Shown here: piece by piece, positions 10,680 through 22,700 of the stretch
How positions within the stretch are numbered: the stretch's first letter is position 1
Layout: each line of letters starts with the position of its first letter
NCBI GenBank assembly: GCA_028583605.1
Contig: CM053332.1
Location: forward strand, 11,644,442 to 11,708,441
Reading direction: 5' to 3'
Length of the DNA stretch: 64,000 nucleotides
Origin: Dastarcus helophoroides
Taxonomy: Eukaryota; Arthropoda; Insecta; Coleoptera; Bothrideridae
Program-made: the position numbers and the translations under genes
Notes under the pieces: model-generated
The model's database searches: none
What the model was told of the DNA's origin: nothing
What the model saw: only the letters and a program-made list of their open reading frames with translations

Positions 10680-12622
10680 AAAAGAAATCAAAAGAAAATT
10701 CAAATTTCGAAAATATGTTAAAAAATATTCGAAAAAAATTAGAAATTTTAAGTTTAAGTTCAGACATTGTCGAACTTTATTTTAAAAAAATCCAGACTAA
10801 GTTAAACTTTAAATATGAAGTATTTTTTAATGTTTAGTTTTCAGTTTAAATGTGGATCCTTACTCAAAATTTCGAATTAAAATTCTAAGTTAAAAAATTA
10901 CAAAAATCATTTCGTTCAAAAAACGGAACTCAGGCAAAAATATATTTTTTTTTCTAAGATCTTTAAAACATTTAAATAATTCAAAATTTACAGAGAAAAT
11001 TGAAATTTTTAATAAATGTCAAAACGTTCAAGTCAAAAACATCAAAAGCATTTTATTCACAAAATGAAACTGAAGCGAAAATATATTTTTTCGCGAGGTG
11101 TTTCAAACTTCAACATTTAAAGAAAATCAAAATTAAAAAAAATAATGTAAATTTATTTTTCGAAAAAGTCGAAATTGTTGAATAAGTCCAGATTATCAAA
11201 AGTCGGAATTTCAAAAAATGTCGAAATTTCGAAAGAAGTCAAAATTCTTTAAAAAATCTAAAACGAGTTCAAATTTTTAAAAATTCAAATTTTTTAACAT
11301 ATCAAAATTAACAAAAAAAATTGAAATTTTTCAAAAACGTCGAAACTTTTGTAGCGTACCTTTTAGGAAAAATGTATCGGCGTAAACAGTATTATCATTA
11401 CGTTCTAATGACTTTTCGAAATCGTCATTTGGGATTTTACGATTTTTGTTACAAATATCATTAGAGTTTTGAGAAAAATATTTACCCCGAAAGCCATTAG
11501 CATTATTTCTAGAAGACGTCAGAACCCCCACTTTTAGGAAAATTCAACGAGAATTAGTTCTGTTTGGGCTTTGAATGTGGAGAGTCCATTTTTGTTATTA
11601 TTCCTAGTTAATATAATGTTTAAATAAAATGTGGTTTTTGTGTTCTAATCGAACCAACATCGCTACACTTTCAAATCACAATTCTGGAAATACAAAATTT
11701 TCAAAAAAGTGTCAATCTTTGAACCAAAGTACAAAAATGGAAACTTTGAGAAAAAGTTGAAATTTGGAAAAATTCTAATTTTTCAAAAAGTCCAAATGTT
11801 CAAAAAGATCGAAATTTTTAAGTCAATATTTCAAAAAAATAAAAATTTCTACAAAAGCTGAAATCTTTAAAACATTGACATTTTTCAAAAATAGTTAAAA
11901 TTTTGGGAAAAAGATCTAAATTGTAGAAAAAAACAAAATTTCAAAAAAGCCGAAATTTTCAGCATAATCTTAGAATATATAACCTCAACATAATAATTAA
12001 ATATTTAAAAAAGTGATAATTCCAAAAAAAGTCGAAATTTCCAATCAAAAAAGTCGACATTACGAGAAAAAATTAATATGTTGAAAAAAAGAAAGTTTTG
12101 AAAAGCTGATAAGTTCAAATGTCCAAATTGTCAAAAAAGTTCAAATCTTCAATAATAAATCTAAATTTAAAAAATTGAATTTTGAAAATAAATTTAAATT
12201 ACTAACATAAGTAAAATTTTTCAAAGAATTTTAAAAAGTATGAAGATGGCCGAAATTTCGACAAAAATTTGAAATTTTGAGAAAAAAATTGAAATTTTGA
12301 GAAAAAGTCGAAATTTCGACAAAAGTTAAATTTCTCGAAAAAAAACCCACTTTTCAAAAAAGTTAAAAATTTTAAATCAAATTTTTCAATAAAAAATCGA
12401 AATTTCAGAAAAAGTTAAATTTTCGAAAAACTTTGACATTTTCAAAAGGTGGTCAAAATGTCACGACAAAAAACTAGATTGTAGAAAAAATGAAATTTTC
12501 AAAAAAGCCAAAATTTCGACATTAAAAGTCGAAATTTGGAGAAATAAGCTAAATTTCGAGAAAACAGAAATTTTGGAATTCGAAAAATTTGAAAAAAATG
12601 GACGAAATATCGAAGCTTCCAC
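10680..12622. repeat. degenerate A-rich repeat block inside the hAT-like element
   Basis: Words such as GTCGAAATTT, GAAATTTTGAG and TCAAAAAAG recur every 20-30 bases with little exact periodicity. No coding potential. Confidence 0.5.
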
Positions 12623-13328
12623 TAGAAGCCTTAATGACATTTAATTTAAAAAATTAAGATTTTGATAAGGTCAAGATTTACAAGAAAGGAAAGTTGGAAA
12701 AAAATGTTTTGGAAAAGGTAAAATTTTGAAATGTCTCAATTTCGAAAAGAATCGAAATTTTCAATAATAAATTGAAATTTAAAAATGTTAAATTGTTTAA
12801 AATAAGTTAAAATTTTGAAAACATTCGACTTTTAAAATAACAGTTTTGAAAAATGTCGAGATTTTCGATAACATACGAAATGTTTATACTCTTTAGCTCC
12901 TTAAAAATTTGTTCACAAATAAACTCCTATCCATTATGTTAAAAATAAGTTGTTTTGTTATTTTATAGATACAATAGAAGCCTTAATGACATTTAATAAA
13001 AAGAACCAAAATTTTGATAAGGTCAAAATTTACAAGAAAGGAAAGTTGGAAAAAAAGTTTTGGAAAAGGTAAAATTTTGAAATGTCTTAATTTCGAAAAG
13101 AATCGAAATTTTCAATAATAAATTGAAATTTAAAAATGTTAAATTGTTTAAAAAAAGTTAAAAATTTTGAAAACATTCGACTTTTAAAATAACAGTTTTG
13201 AAAAATGTCGAGATTTTCGATAACATACGAAATGTTTATACTATTTAGCTCCTTAAAAATTTGTTCACAAATAAACTCCTATCCATTATGTTAAAAATAA
13301 GTTGAATTTGTTATTTTATAGTTACAAT
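12623..13328 (+). repeat. 352-bp tandem duplication (two copies)
   Basis: The segment starting TAGAAGCCTTAATGACATTT at 12623 starts again at 12975, a period of 352. Both copies run through the same order of words, including TTCACAAATAAACTCCTATC, and end GTTATTTTATAG. They differ at only a few percent of bases, so the duplication is younger than the degenerate repeat it copies. Confidence 0.85.
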
Positions 13329-13985
13329 TGTTAAATTTTGATCGTAAGCGTTACTAATGTCAATAAACAATGGTAGCAGCTGCTGTGTAAAAGAGAGAGG
13401 TTTTAAAATAAAATGAATGTGGGCATTTTTGGATATTCTGGGTATCTTCTTTTGCGATGCATTGGTATTTTTATTTATGTTTTATTGGCTTTTTCTTCGC
13501 AAGTTCCTTAACAGAAGGTTTCTGAAAATCTAGAATTGTGGAAGGAGAAAAAGCCAATAAAACATTAATGAAAATGGACATTTTTATTTTATAAGGGAAG
13601 CTGTGCTTCCCTAGCTTCCATGAAGAACACTCCACTGATAGGAACATTGTAATTTAAATTATGAAAATATGATCTTAGAAATAACAACAGGTCAATCACC
13701 AAACTTTTTAGTTAAAAATAAAAAAGTGTTATTTCTACCATGCATAGCAACCTCAATTGGTTAATTTATGGTACTTGCTTGGAATAAAACTTTATATTTT
13801 ATATTAAAAAGATAAGCAAGCAATTTTATTGAGAGCACTGGCACTGAATGTTTTAATATGTGCAGTATATTTTACATTTTTTTTAAATGATTTTAATCCC
13901 GAAAATCCCGGGATCAGAAAAATTTAATCCCGAAAATTTCGGGACTGAAAAGCGGTTGCGATCCCGGTATCCCGAAAATCGGGCT

Positions 13986-15058
13986 GTCATTCGCGTGTTT
14001 GTGTGCGAACTTGAAGAAATAACTGAAATTCAACTGAATGGAAGTTTCACAGAATTTGAAATTAATTTTCAGTTCCAATTGTAAGGCGGTAACGTAATAT
14101 TACTGAAATCGATAATACAGATGCCCACGTTTATGGTAACAGTTCGAACACCTAAGAAGAGAGTCCTCTGTTAAAATAAAGATCACATTACTTATAATTC
14201 TTTACATCATTTAAAATGGTTTTAAAGGATGTTTTGGTTTACTGGTTATAAGTTTGGGATAAAAAAGTGACCGCATTATAAGGAACCAATTTTCGTCAAA
14301 ATAGCTTCAGTAATTGAACCGTGGAAAACTTTCCTAATTATGATAGTAAGGATTAGTTGGGCTTGTAAACAGCTTATTGTTTATTCACCCAAAAATATCT
14401 GGCGTTATTCTTAATATAAAAACACATTATTTTATTTCAAATTGTCCTGTCGCATTTCGCCAGGAGAAAAAATGTATAAAATGCTTTCACGTAGGGCTGT
14501 AATGTTTGGCGGTTTTGCTTGAAATGGTTGCGACCGCAACGGCTAAACGCAATTTACCAGTCGAATCAATTTGATGAAATCCGATCTCCGCAATCAACTT
14601 CCACAGGTGCGGCGAAAAAATGAACGAACGAATAAATAAAAACGGGCATAAGTTTACGGGATGCTTGGGGGCAGTAATTGGCTAGCAAAACCGCCGCTGC
14701 CGAGGACGATAATTTCAAATATGCGCTTTGTCTGTTATCCCTAACGAGAACATAAAGTATTGTATTTCTGTTGTAATTCGAATTAGGGTCCGCCCGAGTA
14801 TTTCATAATGAGGAACTTTGGCGGCTGTCGTTAACCGGATTAATGGCGGAAAGCTGGCGATCCGATGAAAAAAAAAATATGTTTCGCTCCATGGTCCCAG
14901 GATCCTGGAGCGCGCCTTTCTTTAATCTAAATTTAATGGCCATAAATGTCTTAAAGTCAGAGATTGCTAAAGAGATACATGTTGGGGAAAGCATCGTCGA
15001 TAACTTGTCTCCCATGTTATATGTTTAATTAGAACGTGCAAGAAAAATATACTTATGT
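13986..15058. other. single-copy-looking intron, possible regulatory DNA
   Basis: From about 14440 to 15040 the sequence has a clearly higher G+C content than its surroundings, few homopolymers and several CpG-rich stretches (for example GGCGGCTGTCGTTAACCGG near 14820). Opposite-strand open frames at 14803-15015 and 14843-15028 mirror one another and have no recognisable domain, so I do not call them genes. By position in a large developmental-gene intron this could hold an enhancer. That is inference from composition alone. Confidence 0.3.
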
Positions 15059-15475
15059 ACAGGGTGAGCCATTAGTATGTCCCTGGTTTTTAGTCTGTTG
15101 CACGTAAACAAAAAATTCAGTCAAGAGCGAGTCTGGCTCGCACAATTAAGGTACCATGCCAATTATTGGAGTTGACAATCAATAGACCAAATGAAATCAT
15201 TTTTATTTATATTGAATATTGAAATCTGTTGATGACTGTGCTGATACTATCTCAAGTAAAAAACTTCGTAAAACAATTCGTAATGAGCTAGTTTTTCAGG
15301 TTTCCTCGAATCGCGCTAAAATGTAAGGTTTCAACCGCAATTACTGTGTTGCATGTAATTAATAAATCTGTGTTAATGCAAAAATATTCATCTAAATAGG
15401 GTCCTATAAGGGACAAATTTGATCTGCTTAGAATCCTTCAGTTAACCAAAGTTCTTTATTTGAAAAAAAAATACT
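15059..15475. mobile_element. terminus of a Tc1/mariner-type MITE (fragment) and flanking intron
   Basis: 15059 onward reads ACAGGGTGAGCCATTAGTAT, which resembles the terminus of the element at 39269 (CAGGGTGGACCATAAGTAAT). No opposite end was found. The rest of this stretch has no recognised feature. Confidence 0.35.
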
Positions 15476-15754
15476 GCTGCGTGTTATCGGTTCGAACATT
15501 AAAACTTCGTAAATTGTAAACACTTTTATTTTAAACTTATTTCGGAACAGTACAATAATGATTTACTTTACTATCCGACTATTTAACTATCCGACTAACT
15601 AACTGACTAATTGACTGAGGGAAAGACGGCCGCGTATTTATACCGTTTCGGTTTTCTAGAACGGATCTCCGTACAGATAAGATTATCGCTTGCGGAAAGG
15701 TCTGGAGCGCTTATCTGCCATATGATTTATTCTGGCGGCCACGTCCCATTATCA
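15476..15754 (-). mobile_element. solo LTR (copy 2, inverted)
   Basis: On the minus strand it starts TGATAATGGGACGTGGCCGC, has a TATA box (GGTATAAATACG), then CTTTCCCTCAGTCA and repeated GTCAGTTAGT words, an AATAAA signal, and ends GTTCGAACCGATAAC. It is more diverged than the other two copies. The open frame covering 15611-15796 is only a shadow of this LTR. Confidence 0.7.
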
Positions 15755-16009
15755 AATGCTTCCAGAGAGTTCCTTACACGACAATCACCAATATAAACCC
15801 CACAACTACATTTTATTACAATATGATACTTTATTGGTGTCGAAAACCCTTGGGAAACAAGCACTTATTTTTAAATAAAATATATTTCTCTCAACAACGA
15901 TACTTAACAAATAATTTCAGTTAAATATTCTATAATGAAACAGAACAGTGGCATCGTACTTCTAGTTTTAAGTTTTAAGATTTAAGAAACTGTTTATTAT
16001 AAACGTATT

Positions 16010-17050
16010 ATTGCTTAAAGTTTCGACTTCTTTGTGAGAATATCGACATTTTTCAGAAACTTTTCAATTTTAAATTATATACTTCTTGAAATATCAATCT
16101 AAGTTTGGAATTCATTTAATAACTTACCACTTAACTTATTATGTTCGCAAAATTCCTATTCTGTAAGTTTGAAATTTGGAAGTTTTTAAATCAATTTTAG
16201 ATAAAATCTCGAATATTGGAATCTTTTTCAAAACTTACCAGATTAAACTTAAAAATGTTCACTTGTTCCCAAACCTTTTGATTTTGTCAAGAATTTAGAA
16301 TTTTAATATTTATTATATGGATTTCCGAAGTTCAAAACTTTGATTTTACAAATTGACATTTTTCGAATAATTATTTTTACAACTCTCGACTTTTTTTATC
16401 AGAATAACAAGCGCAAACTTGGATTTCCAAATTATTTTCTTAAAACTCCAACTTTATAATTGAAAATTTGGGATTAACAAAAAAAAATATATATTGAAAA
16501 AAAATTGTAGAATTAAAAAGTATTCTATAAATTTGGAGTTTGAAGTTGAAATGTTATATAGCCTAAAGTTAAAGCTGCACTTAAGGTCAAAAACTTCCTC
16601 TGCACTTCAACAATACTGTTTTTTTGATATTTTGAGTTTAAAAGCAAATTTTGAAAATTGTGTCAACATTTCGAGAAAAAAATTCAAAATGTCTAAAGGG
16701 TGTTTCTCCACATTTCGCGTAAATATCGTAATTTCTAAAAGGTCAACACTTCGCATTTCAATCCTACATATATCGATTAAAATGAAAAAAAGTAGAAGTT
16801 GAGGTTCCTAAATTTTTTTCCAGTAAAAATCAGCTTTTGAAATGTAAGCTCGATATTTGGGCAGTGTTTTTAGATTTTAATTTTAAAAATCATGTCGAAT
16901 GTTTGAGTAAGAATTTCAAGCCTCAAATTCGAATGTAAAATATAAGTTCAAATTCGAATTTTAACATGAAATTTTGACAAATAGGTTACAACTTTAATAA
17001 AAATTTGGAATTTATAAATTTTTTTCAGTTTCGGAATTGGGAACATTCAA
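16010..17050. repeat. degenerate AT-rich repeat block
   Basis: Loose succession of TTTGGAATT, CGACATTTTTC and TTCAAAATTTCG words. No gene. The 102-codon open frame at 16494-16802 is lysine- and isoleucine-rich and shows no domain. Confidence 0.45.
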
Positions 17051-18789
17051 CCATTTTTTTTTTGTCTGCGAATGGGATCGGAAATAAAGCCAAATGGTGA
17101 CGAAACTTTAAAATTTTTTGATAAACGGATCAATTTGCACTTTAATAAGTATTCCACTTTTTAAAAATAAAATTAAAAAGTTCTTTTCTAATCCTCCTCA
17201 ACTTTGGAAAACATTAACTCTTAAAGGAGGTTGGGGAAAAAAACTTTCGAGGGGAAGATTTATGCTAGTTCCCGAGGCGGCTTAGTTATATATTTTTTCA
17301 CTTATTCAATTACATTCATACCCTTCAAGATATAAATTTATTGAAAACGTTGATCATTTTTGCTACCATGCACCCAGCGTGTTTGGATAAAGGGGCGTTA
17401 AACAAATGACTCATTGTGCGTTAGCATTTTTCTTTGAAGATTCTGAACAGCATCCTACAGAACAATTCCACCAATTTAGGGTCGATTCTTTCTCTAATTG
17501 ACAGCTGATTAGATAGAATGGTCCCATTATTCGAACTAACAACACAACGTCATCTTATTCGGCTATCTAAAAATGCTTGAAATGTTTCACGATAAAAATT
17601 AATGAGAACCAAATAGCTGAGTCCCAATTAAGGTTGTACCTCTCGGTAGTTTTCTTAGTAAGATATGCCAACTATTTCATTATTAAAAGCTGATTTTCTC
17701 TTTGGATATTCTGGTTTTGTTTCATCACGACTTGTCGAACACATCTAATTAAATGATGCAGATATATCTATTGGGTTCAGCTTTTGATGGAAATGTTTAA
17801 AATCTCTTTATAAAACTGAGATCGTAAACTAGTTTAAAGTTACCAATTTATGGCCAAGGCCTGTCAAACCATACATTGCAAAGTAAAACTTTTCCACTTT
17901 ATTATCTTAAAGAATATAACAAAGAGCTATTCATTGTTTAAGTGCTTTTTTATGACGACCAGTTTTCTTGGACAATAACTTATCCTAATTTCTTGCGTCC
18001 CCTGGGAAGTAGTTTCATTTATCACCTGGAGAGCAATTTGTTTAAAAGTAATCTTCAAAGTTAAATTTAAGGTAATATCCCACGTCTGAGATCTTTGTTA
18101 TACACACGTGTTACACGAGTTCCGGTCTGGCAAACGTCTCAGCTAATGTAGAAAAGATATGAATTGTTTGTCATTAAAATTCTATCCTTTACATGATTTA
18201 ATAGATCTGTGCATTTAGGTAAAATACATAATAACCCTTATGGTTGGTGTGGGGCAGTAACCGCGGCAGTGAATGAATAAATGATGAAAGTATACCAATT
18301 TGAAACCCAGAGGTAATGTAAACAAATTGGATCAAAATATTTAATGATTCCAAACAATGATTTATTCATAATTAAATGCAGTTAATATGACACACAGAAA
18401 TGGAATCGTGTGGTTACCATGTCATTAATGTGTTGTTTTGCTCCTTGTTCATTAAAGTAATTTTTTAAAACCTGTCTGCCAATTACCTAACGGTCCAGCT
18501 TATTTCCCTAATAATAAACCAAATGGGTAACTGTATGAAACTACACTCGATTTACTCTAAGGCTGCCATTACGTCATAAATGTGCAATGCTGTCAAGGAC
18601 ACTCGTGCTGTCCAACTTAAATAATATAGTACTAATCACAGAAAGATGTAAATGTCTCCAACCATCTGAATGTATTACAGGCTAATATTTCAATTGATAG
18701 CAGATTAACGGATTAAGTAGAGAGGTCGACGTTTGACTGGTACTAAATTTTACATTAAATTGATTACCTTTGCATAATTTAACAAATAT
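17051..18789. other. intron sequence with no recognised gene
   Basis: Single-copy-looking intron with moderate G+C and no long open frame. Contains the palindrome CACACGTGTTACACGAG near 18112. No supportable function. Confidence 0.3.
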
Positions 18790-19030
18790 TATAGAAAATT
18801 GAAATACAGAACTTGTCCCCTGAAACCCAGAAAGATTAAAAAACACAACAAAGGTTGCTCTAACGCGTTTCGACAGCCAAGCTGTCATCTTCAGAGAGAA
18901 ACTACAGCTTGGCTCTCGAAACGCGTTAGAGCAACCTTTGTTGTGTTTTTTAATCTTTCTTGGTTTCAGGGGACAAATTCCGTATTTCAATTTTTGAAGA
19001 TAACCAAGGACCAGTCCGTTCCATCAAATA
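18790..19030. mobile_element. family B inverted-repeat element with hammerhead motif
   Basis: Palindromic: the arms at 18800-18895 and 18900-19000 are inverted copies (for example AAACACAACAAAGGTTGCTC and its complement). The outer ends carry CTTGTCCCCTGAAACCC and TGAAGATAACCAAGGACCAG. Because of this symmetry, open frames on the two strands encode nearly the same peptide. The left arm holds an intact ribozyme motif. Confidence 0.7.
18858..18898 (-). ncRNA. hammerhead ribozyme motif, family B
   Basis: On the minus strand: CTCT, core CTGAAGA, extra T, stem II GACAGC-TTG-GCTGTC, GAA, self-complementary stem III ACGCGT, base T (GUU triplet), then AGAG pairing with CTCT. Stem II differs from the GATAGC/GCTATC version in other copies by a paired change (T-A to C-G), which preserves the helix. 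Confidence 0.7.
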
Positions 19031-19079
19031 TTATAGAAATTTTGTCACTTACGGTTTGCATTGGTTAAGATTTCGTTTG

Positions 19080-19245
19080 TTTTCTTCGGATATTTATTAA
19101 GCTTGATCAACACTATCTCTCTGAAGATGATAGCTTGGCTACCGAAACGCGTTAGAGCAACCTTTATTGCGTTTTTTTAATCTTTCTTGATTTCAGGGGC
19201 CAAGATTTGTATTTCAATTTTTGAAGATAACCAAGGACCACCAAA
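19080..19245 (+). mobile_element. family B terminal repeat, single arm
   Basis: Starts in unique sequence, then CTCTCTGAAGATGATAGC at 19117 and continues through GTTAGAGCAACCTTT, TCTTGATTTCAGGGG and TGAAGATAACCAAGGACCA. This is one arm only, with no inverted partner. Confidence 0.65.
19117..19157 (+). ncRNA. hammerhead ribozyme motif, family B, slightly decayed
   Basis: CTCT stem I, core CTGAAGA, T, stem II GATAGC-TTG-GCTACC with one mismatch, GAA, ACGCGT, T, AGAG. Core residues are complete. Confidence 0.6.
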
Positions 19246-19738
19246 ACAGAAGAGTTCTTTTAAGAAATTTATAAGAATTTCGAATAGGAGTCTACGGCTA
19301 AAGTCAATTATTTTATTTGGATGATTTATTTATATTTTGATTAATGTAGATGTTTGGATTTCAAAACTATTAAATTCTGAGGCCCAGTGAACCTTTTGGA
19401 ACATCTTAAAGTAGAAAATAGAAATGGGGGCACCTTAATACTTTGTATGCCGTTTAATTGATAAATAACTTATCTTAGTTTTTAAAACTTTTTAGAACTA
19501 CATACATATGTAGCTGAGTTTCGTTTTAGCTTCAAATAATAAAGTTTAATCCATGCTCCTCTTTCGATAGATAGAGACTATCGATTATATCAAAGCTTCG
19601 AAGTTAAATATTGAAATGTTTAAACTGAACAATTCGAGAATTTTTTTATAAACTCTAAGCTGCAAACACATAAAAATTTCGAAAAAATATATATTTATTC
19701 ATAAAAAAATTTTAAAAATTTTCAGTTTAACTTTGAAA
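19246..19738. other. intron flanking the Transib element
   Basis: No gene. A TATCGAT-containing cluster lies at 19566-19590 and degenerate AT-rich words occupy 19610-19735. Confidence 0.3.
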
Positions 19739-19743
19739 CGCTC

Positions 19744-22700
19744 CACAGTGGTTCAAAACGCCCCAAAAGTGATCAAAAATGCAAAAAATAGAGTGTTTTG
19801 GATTAGTTCAAACACACCTGGAATAGTTTGTCAAGTAGTTCCAGTAACCGTTGGTATAAATAGTTAATAATAATTCGGTTTTCTTCAGTTTGTGAATAGC
19901 AGCCAAAGTGGAAACATTTCAAGTGAGAAATTGTTTTACGACTACGCCTAATATAATTGTGTTTTTATTGTGCTTTTTTCTAAAAAATGGATAAACCCAG
20001 TACCTCCAAATTCCAGGATTTTTTGGACCCAAGTAAGTACTGTTTATTGCCATAAACCAATTTCCTGTTGAAGGTTATATACCTTAATAATTATAATAAG
20101 CTTAATACTATTACATGTTTTAAGTAAATATTAGATGAGCGGATGTTAGCAAGATATTAGTTAAATTGTCCGTATTTGTCCGTTGTCATTTTCAGCTTAA
20201 TTGGCAGACCAATGTGTGCTCTTTGATATCCTTCACTCACATTCTGCGCAAAGCTGCGCAATTTTGAGAAAACCTTTGTAAATGAATAAAACATCTAATA
20301 CATAAACAAATTTTCACAAATCTTTATTAATATAAATATTTTAAGCAATAACACTCATTGTTTTAATAAATATGACGTGTACATATAATTTACTTCTTAT
20401 TTTTTTAGGCTCTGAGGAAGTTATAGTGTCCATAAGAGAAATTTTTGAGCTTTGGGCGTCATCAGTTGGTGATTCCACTAAACGAATTCACAGGGTTGTA
20501 AATCAAATATTGGAAATGTTTGGCACTTCTATTGAGCTAGAAAGTGATATGAAGAAAGAAGTTACTGAAAAAATTAGAATTATATGTATTAAATTAGGTG
20601 AAAGGTGGCAAAAATGCCATAGATATAGAGAAAGGTTTTTGGAAAAAAAATCAAATTGGTTAGATGGTGACGTAACTTTTAGTAGTAAAGTTAAGATTAC
20701 GAATCAAACACTGACTAGTTTAGGTGTAGCAGAGCGAGGTCGTCCTAAGAAATCTTTTATAAGTAGCAGTAACAGCTCTAAAAGGAGAAAGATTTTAGAG
20801 CTCCGACAAAAGTATGAAGTACCCCAACTCATACACACGGCTCAAAAACTTTAAAAGATACTGGTATGAAAGATGCAGCCTGGTTATTAAAAGAAGCCAC
20901 TCAGACATCTAATTTAAGGGCAACTACGATTCGTGATACATGGCAAACAGGAGCTACAAAACCGTATAACGAAGATGATGCATTATCTCTAATGGTGGAG
21001 AGTAACTTAAGTAAAAGTCAATACATGGCAATCCGCCTACAGGCAAAAAGTAGAAACATCAATATATACCCTAGTTATCACAAGGTTTTATGCGCTAAAC
21101 AGAAGTGTTATCCATCTTTGGAATCATTTATTATTACAGAGTCACTAATGGAAATAAAATTGCAACCTCTTTTGGACCATACTGCAAGCCGCATTATTTT
21201 GTCTGACAAAAATAGTTTTAAAACATTGACCTCGGAAAACAAAAGAAATGTTGTTATGTTGACCAAGTGGGGATTTAATGGTAGTAGTGGCCACAGTGAG
21301 TACAAGCAAGTCATGTCTGAGGAATTTCAAGATTGCGATATGTTTGTTACATCATTAGTACCCATACAATTGACATGTGCAGCAACTGGAAATATTTTAT
21401 GGAAAAATTTTAGACCAGCATCTACCCGGTATTGCAGGCCAATTAGAATTCAGTTTAAGAAAGAATCTCAAGATTTGTCAAGATCAGAACGTGCACATAT
21501 TGAAGAACAAATTAATAATTTACATGTAACCCAATACAAAGATATTGTAATAAAACATGAAATGGTAATGACCATGGTTGATGGCAAAGTGTGCTGTGCT
21601 GTCACTGAAACATCTTCTGCTCAGAAATGTTATGTATGTGGAGCCAGTCCAAAAGAAATGAATGCTCTAGATATAGTTTTAAAGCGACATGTGAAGACAG
21701 GGTGTTTTGAGTTTGGATTATCCACCCTACACGCGTGGATTAGGTTCTTTGAATACCTACTTCATATCTCGTATAGGTTGGGTATTAAAAAATGGCAAGT
21801 ACGTGGACAAGACAAAGATGAATTTAAAGCAAGAAAACAGGCAATTCAAAAACGTTTTAAATCAGAAATGGGCCTGATAGTTGATAAGGTGACACAGGGA
21901 GGTAGCGGTACCTCAAATGATGGAAGCACTGCTCGGCGGTTTTTTGCCAATTAACGATTGTCAGCCGATATATTAGGCATTGAGGAAGATGTAATTCGAA
22001 GATGTGGTGTTATTTTGAGGACTTTAGCGTCTGAATATAAAATAAATATTCATGTATTTAAAGAGTATGCTTTGAAAACAGCGACCCTGTTAACTGAAAA
22101 GTATCCCTGGTATTATATGCCTGCTAGCGTTCATAAAATATTAATCCATGGTCCATCAATCATTGAGCATGCTATAGTACCAATTGGTCTACTATCCGAA
22201 GAAGCTCAAGAGGCAAGAAACAAAGATTTAAGAAATTACCGCGCACATTTTACAAGAAAGATTTCTAGACTACACACAAATAAAGACTTGATATGTCGGC
22301 TTCTAGTAACCTCTGATCCATATATTACGAGTTTAAGAGTAACACCTAAAAAAAACAGTTGATCTTGATGATGACATGCTTTTACTTCTCGAACAAGACC
22401 AGTTCGTACAATCTTCCGATTCCACAGATTCCTCACAGGAAGAGAGTGACGATGGTGATTATGATGATGACGATGACAGTGCTCACTAATATTGTAAACA
22501 TTACTTAATTCTTGTAAAACTTATATGTTCGTGTGTAATGTGCGAATGACCACTAGATTATCTGCATATGGATGTTGCATATTTATAATATGTATACTTG
22601 TCGAGCTACAATATGCATGACTAGCCCTTAAAAACGTTATGACTTCTTTCTGTTGTAAATTTATTAGAGTAAATATATTAGAAATATGAGATGTAAATAA

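Larger units (their letters stand above)
10541..13637. mobile_element. non-autonomous hAT-like element
   Basis: The left end is CAGTGGCGTATCG at 10541 and the right end is the inverse of CAGTGGAGTG at 13637. Inside both ends lies a TAGGGAAGC word in inverted orientation. Flanking bases are ATAGGAAT (10533-10540) and ATAGGAAC (13638-13645), an 8-bp target duplication with one mismatch, as expected for hAT. The interior has no transposase. It is filled with degenerate A-rich repeats and a 352-bp tandem duplication. Confidence 0.65.
10080..13985. mobile_element. outer element with CCCGGGAT-rich inverted ends, carrying a nested insert
   Basis: Left arm 10088-10175 and right arm 13885-13982 are both packed with ATCCCGGGATT and ATTTTCGGGAT words in inverted arrangement. 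Everything from 10541 to 13637 is a later insertion, so the outer element would be about 0.8 kb. Its exact ends are unclear and I found no target duplication. A hAT-type MITE is the likeliest class, but this is inference. Confidence 0.4.

Noticed and set aside
14803..15028. Overlapping open frames on both strands
   Set aside because: Mirror-image frames in one GC-richer stretch with no domain; they do not support a gene.
18682..19068. Two 90-100-codon open frames on opposite strands with near-identical peptides (KPRKIKKHNKGCSNAF)
   Set aside because: They are an artefact of the palindromic family B element; the same DNA is read from both arms.
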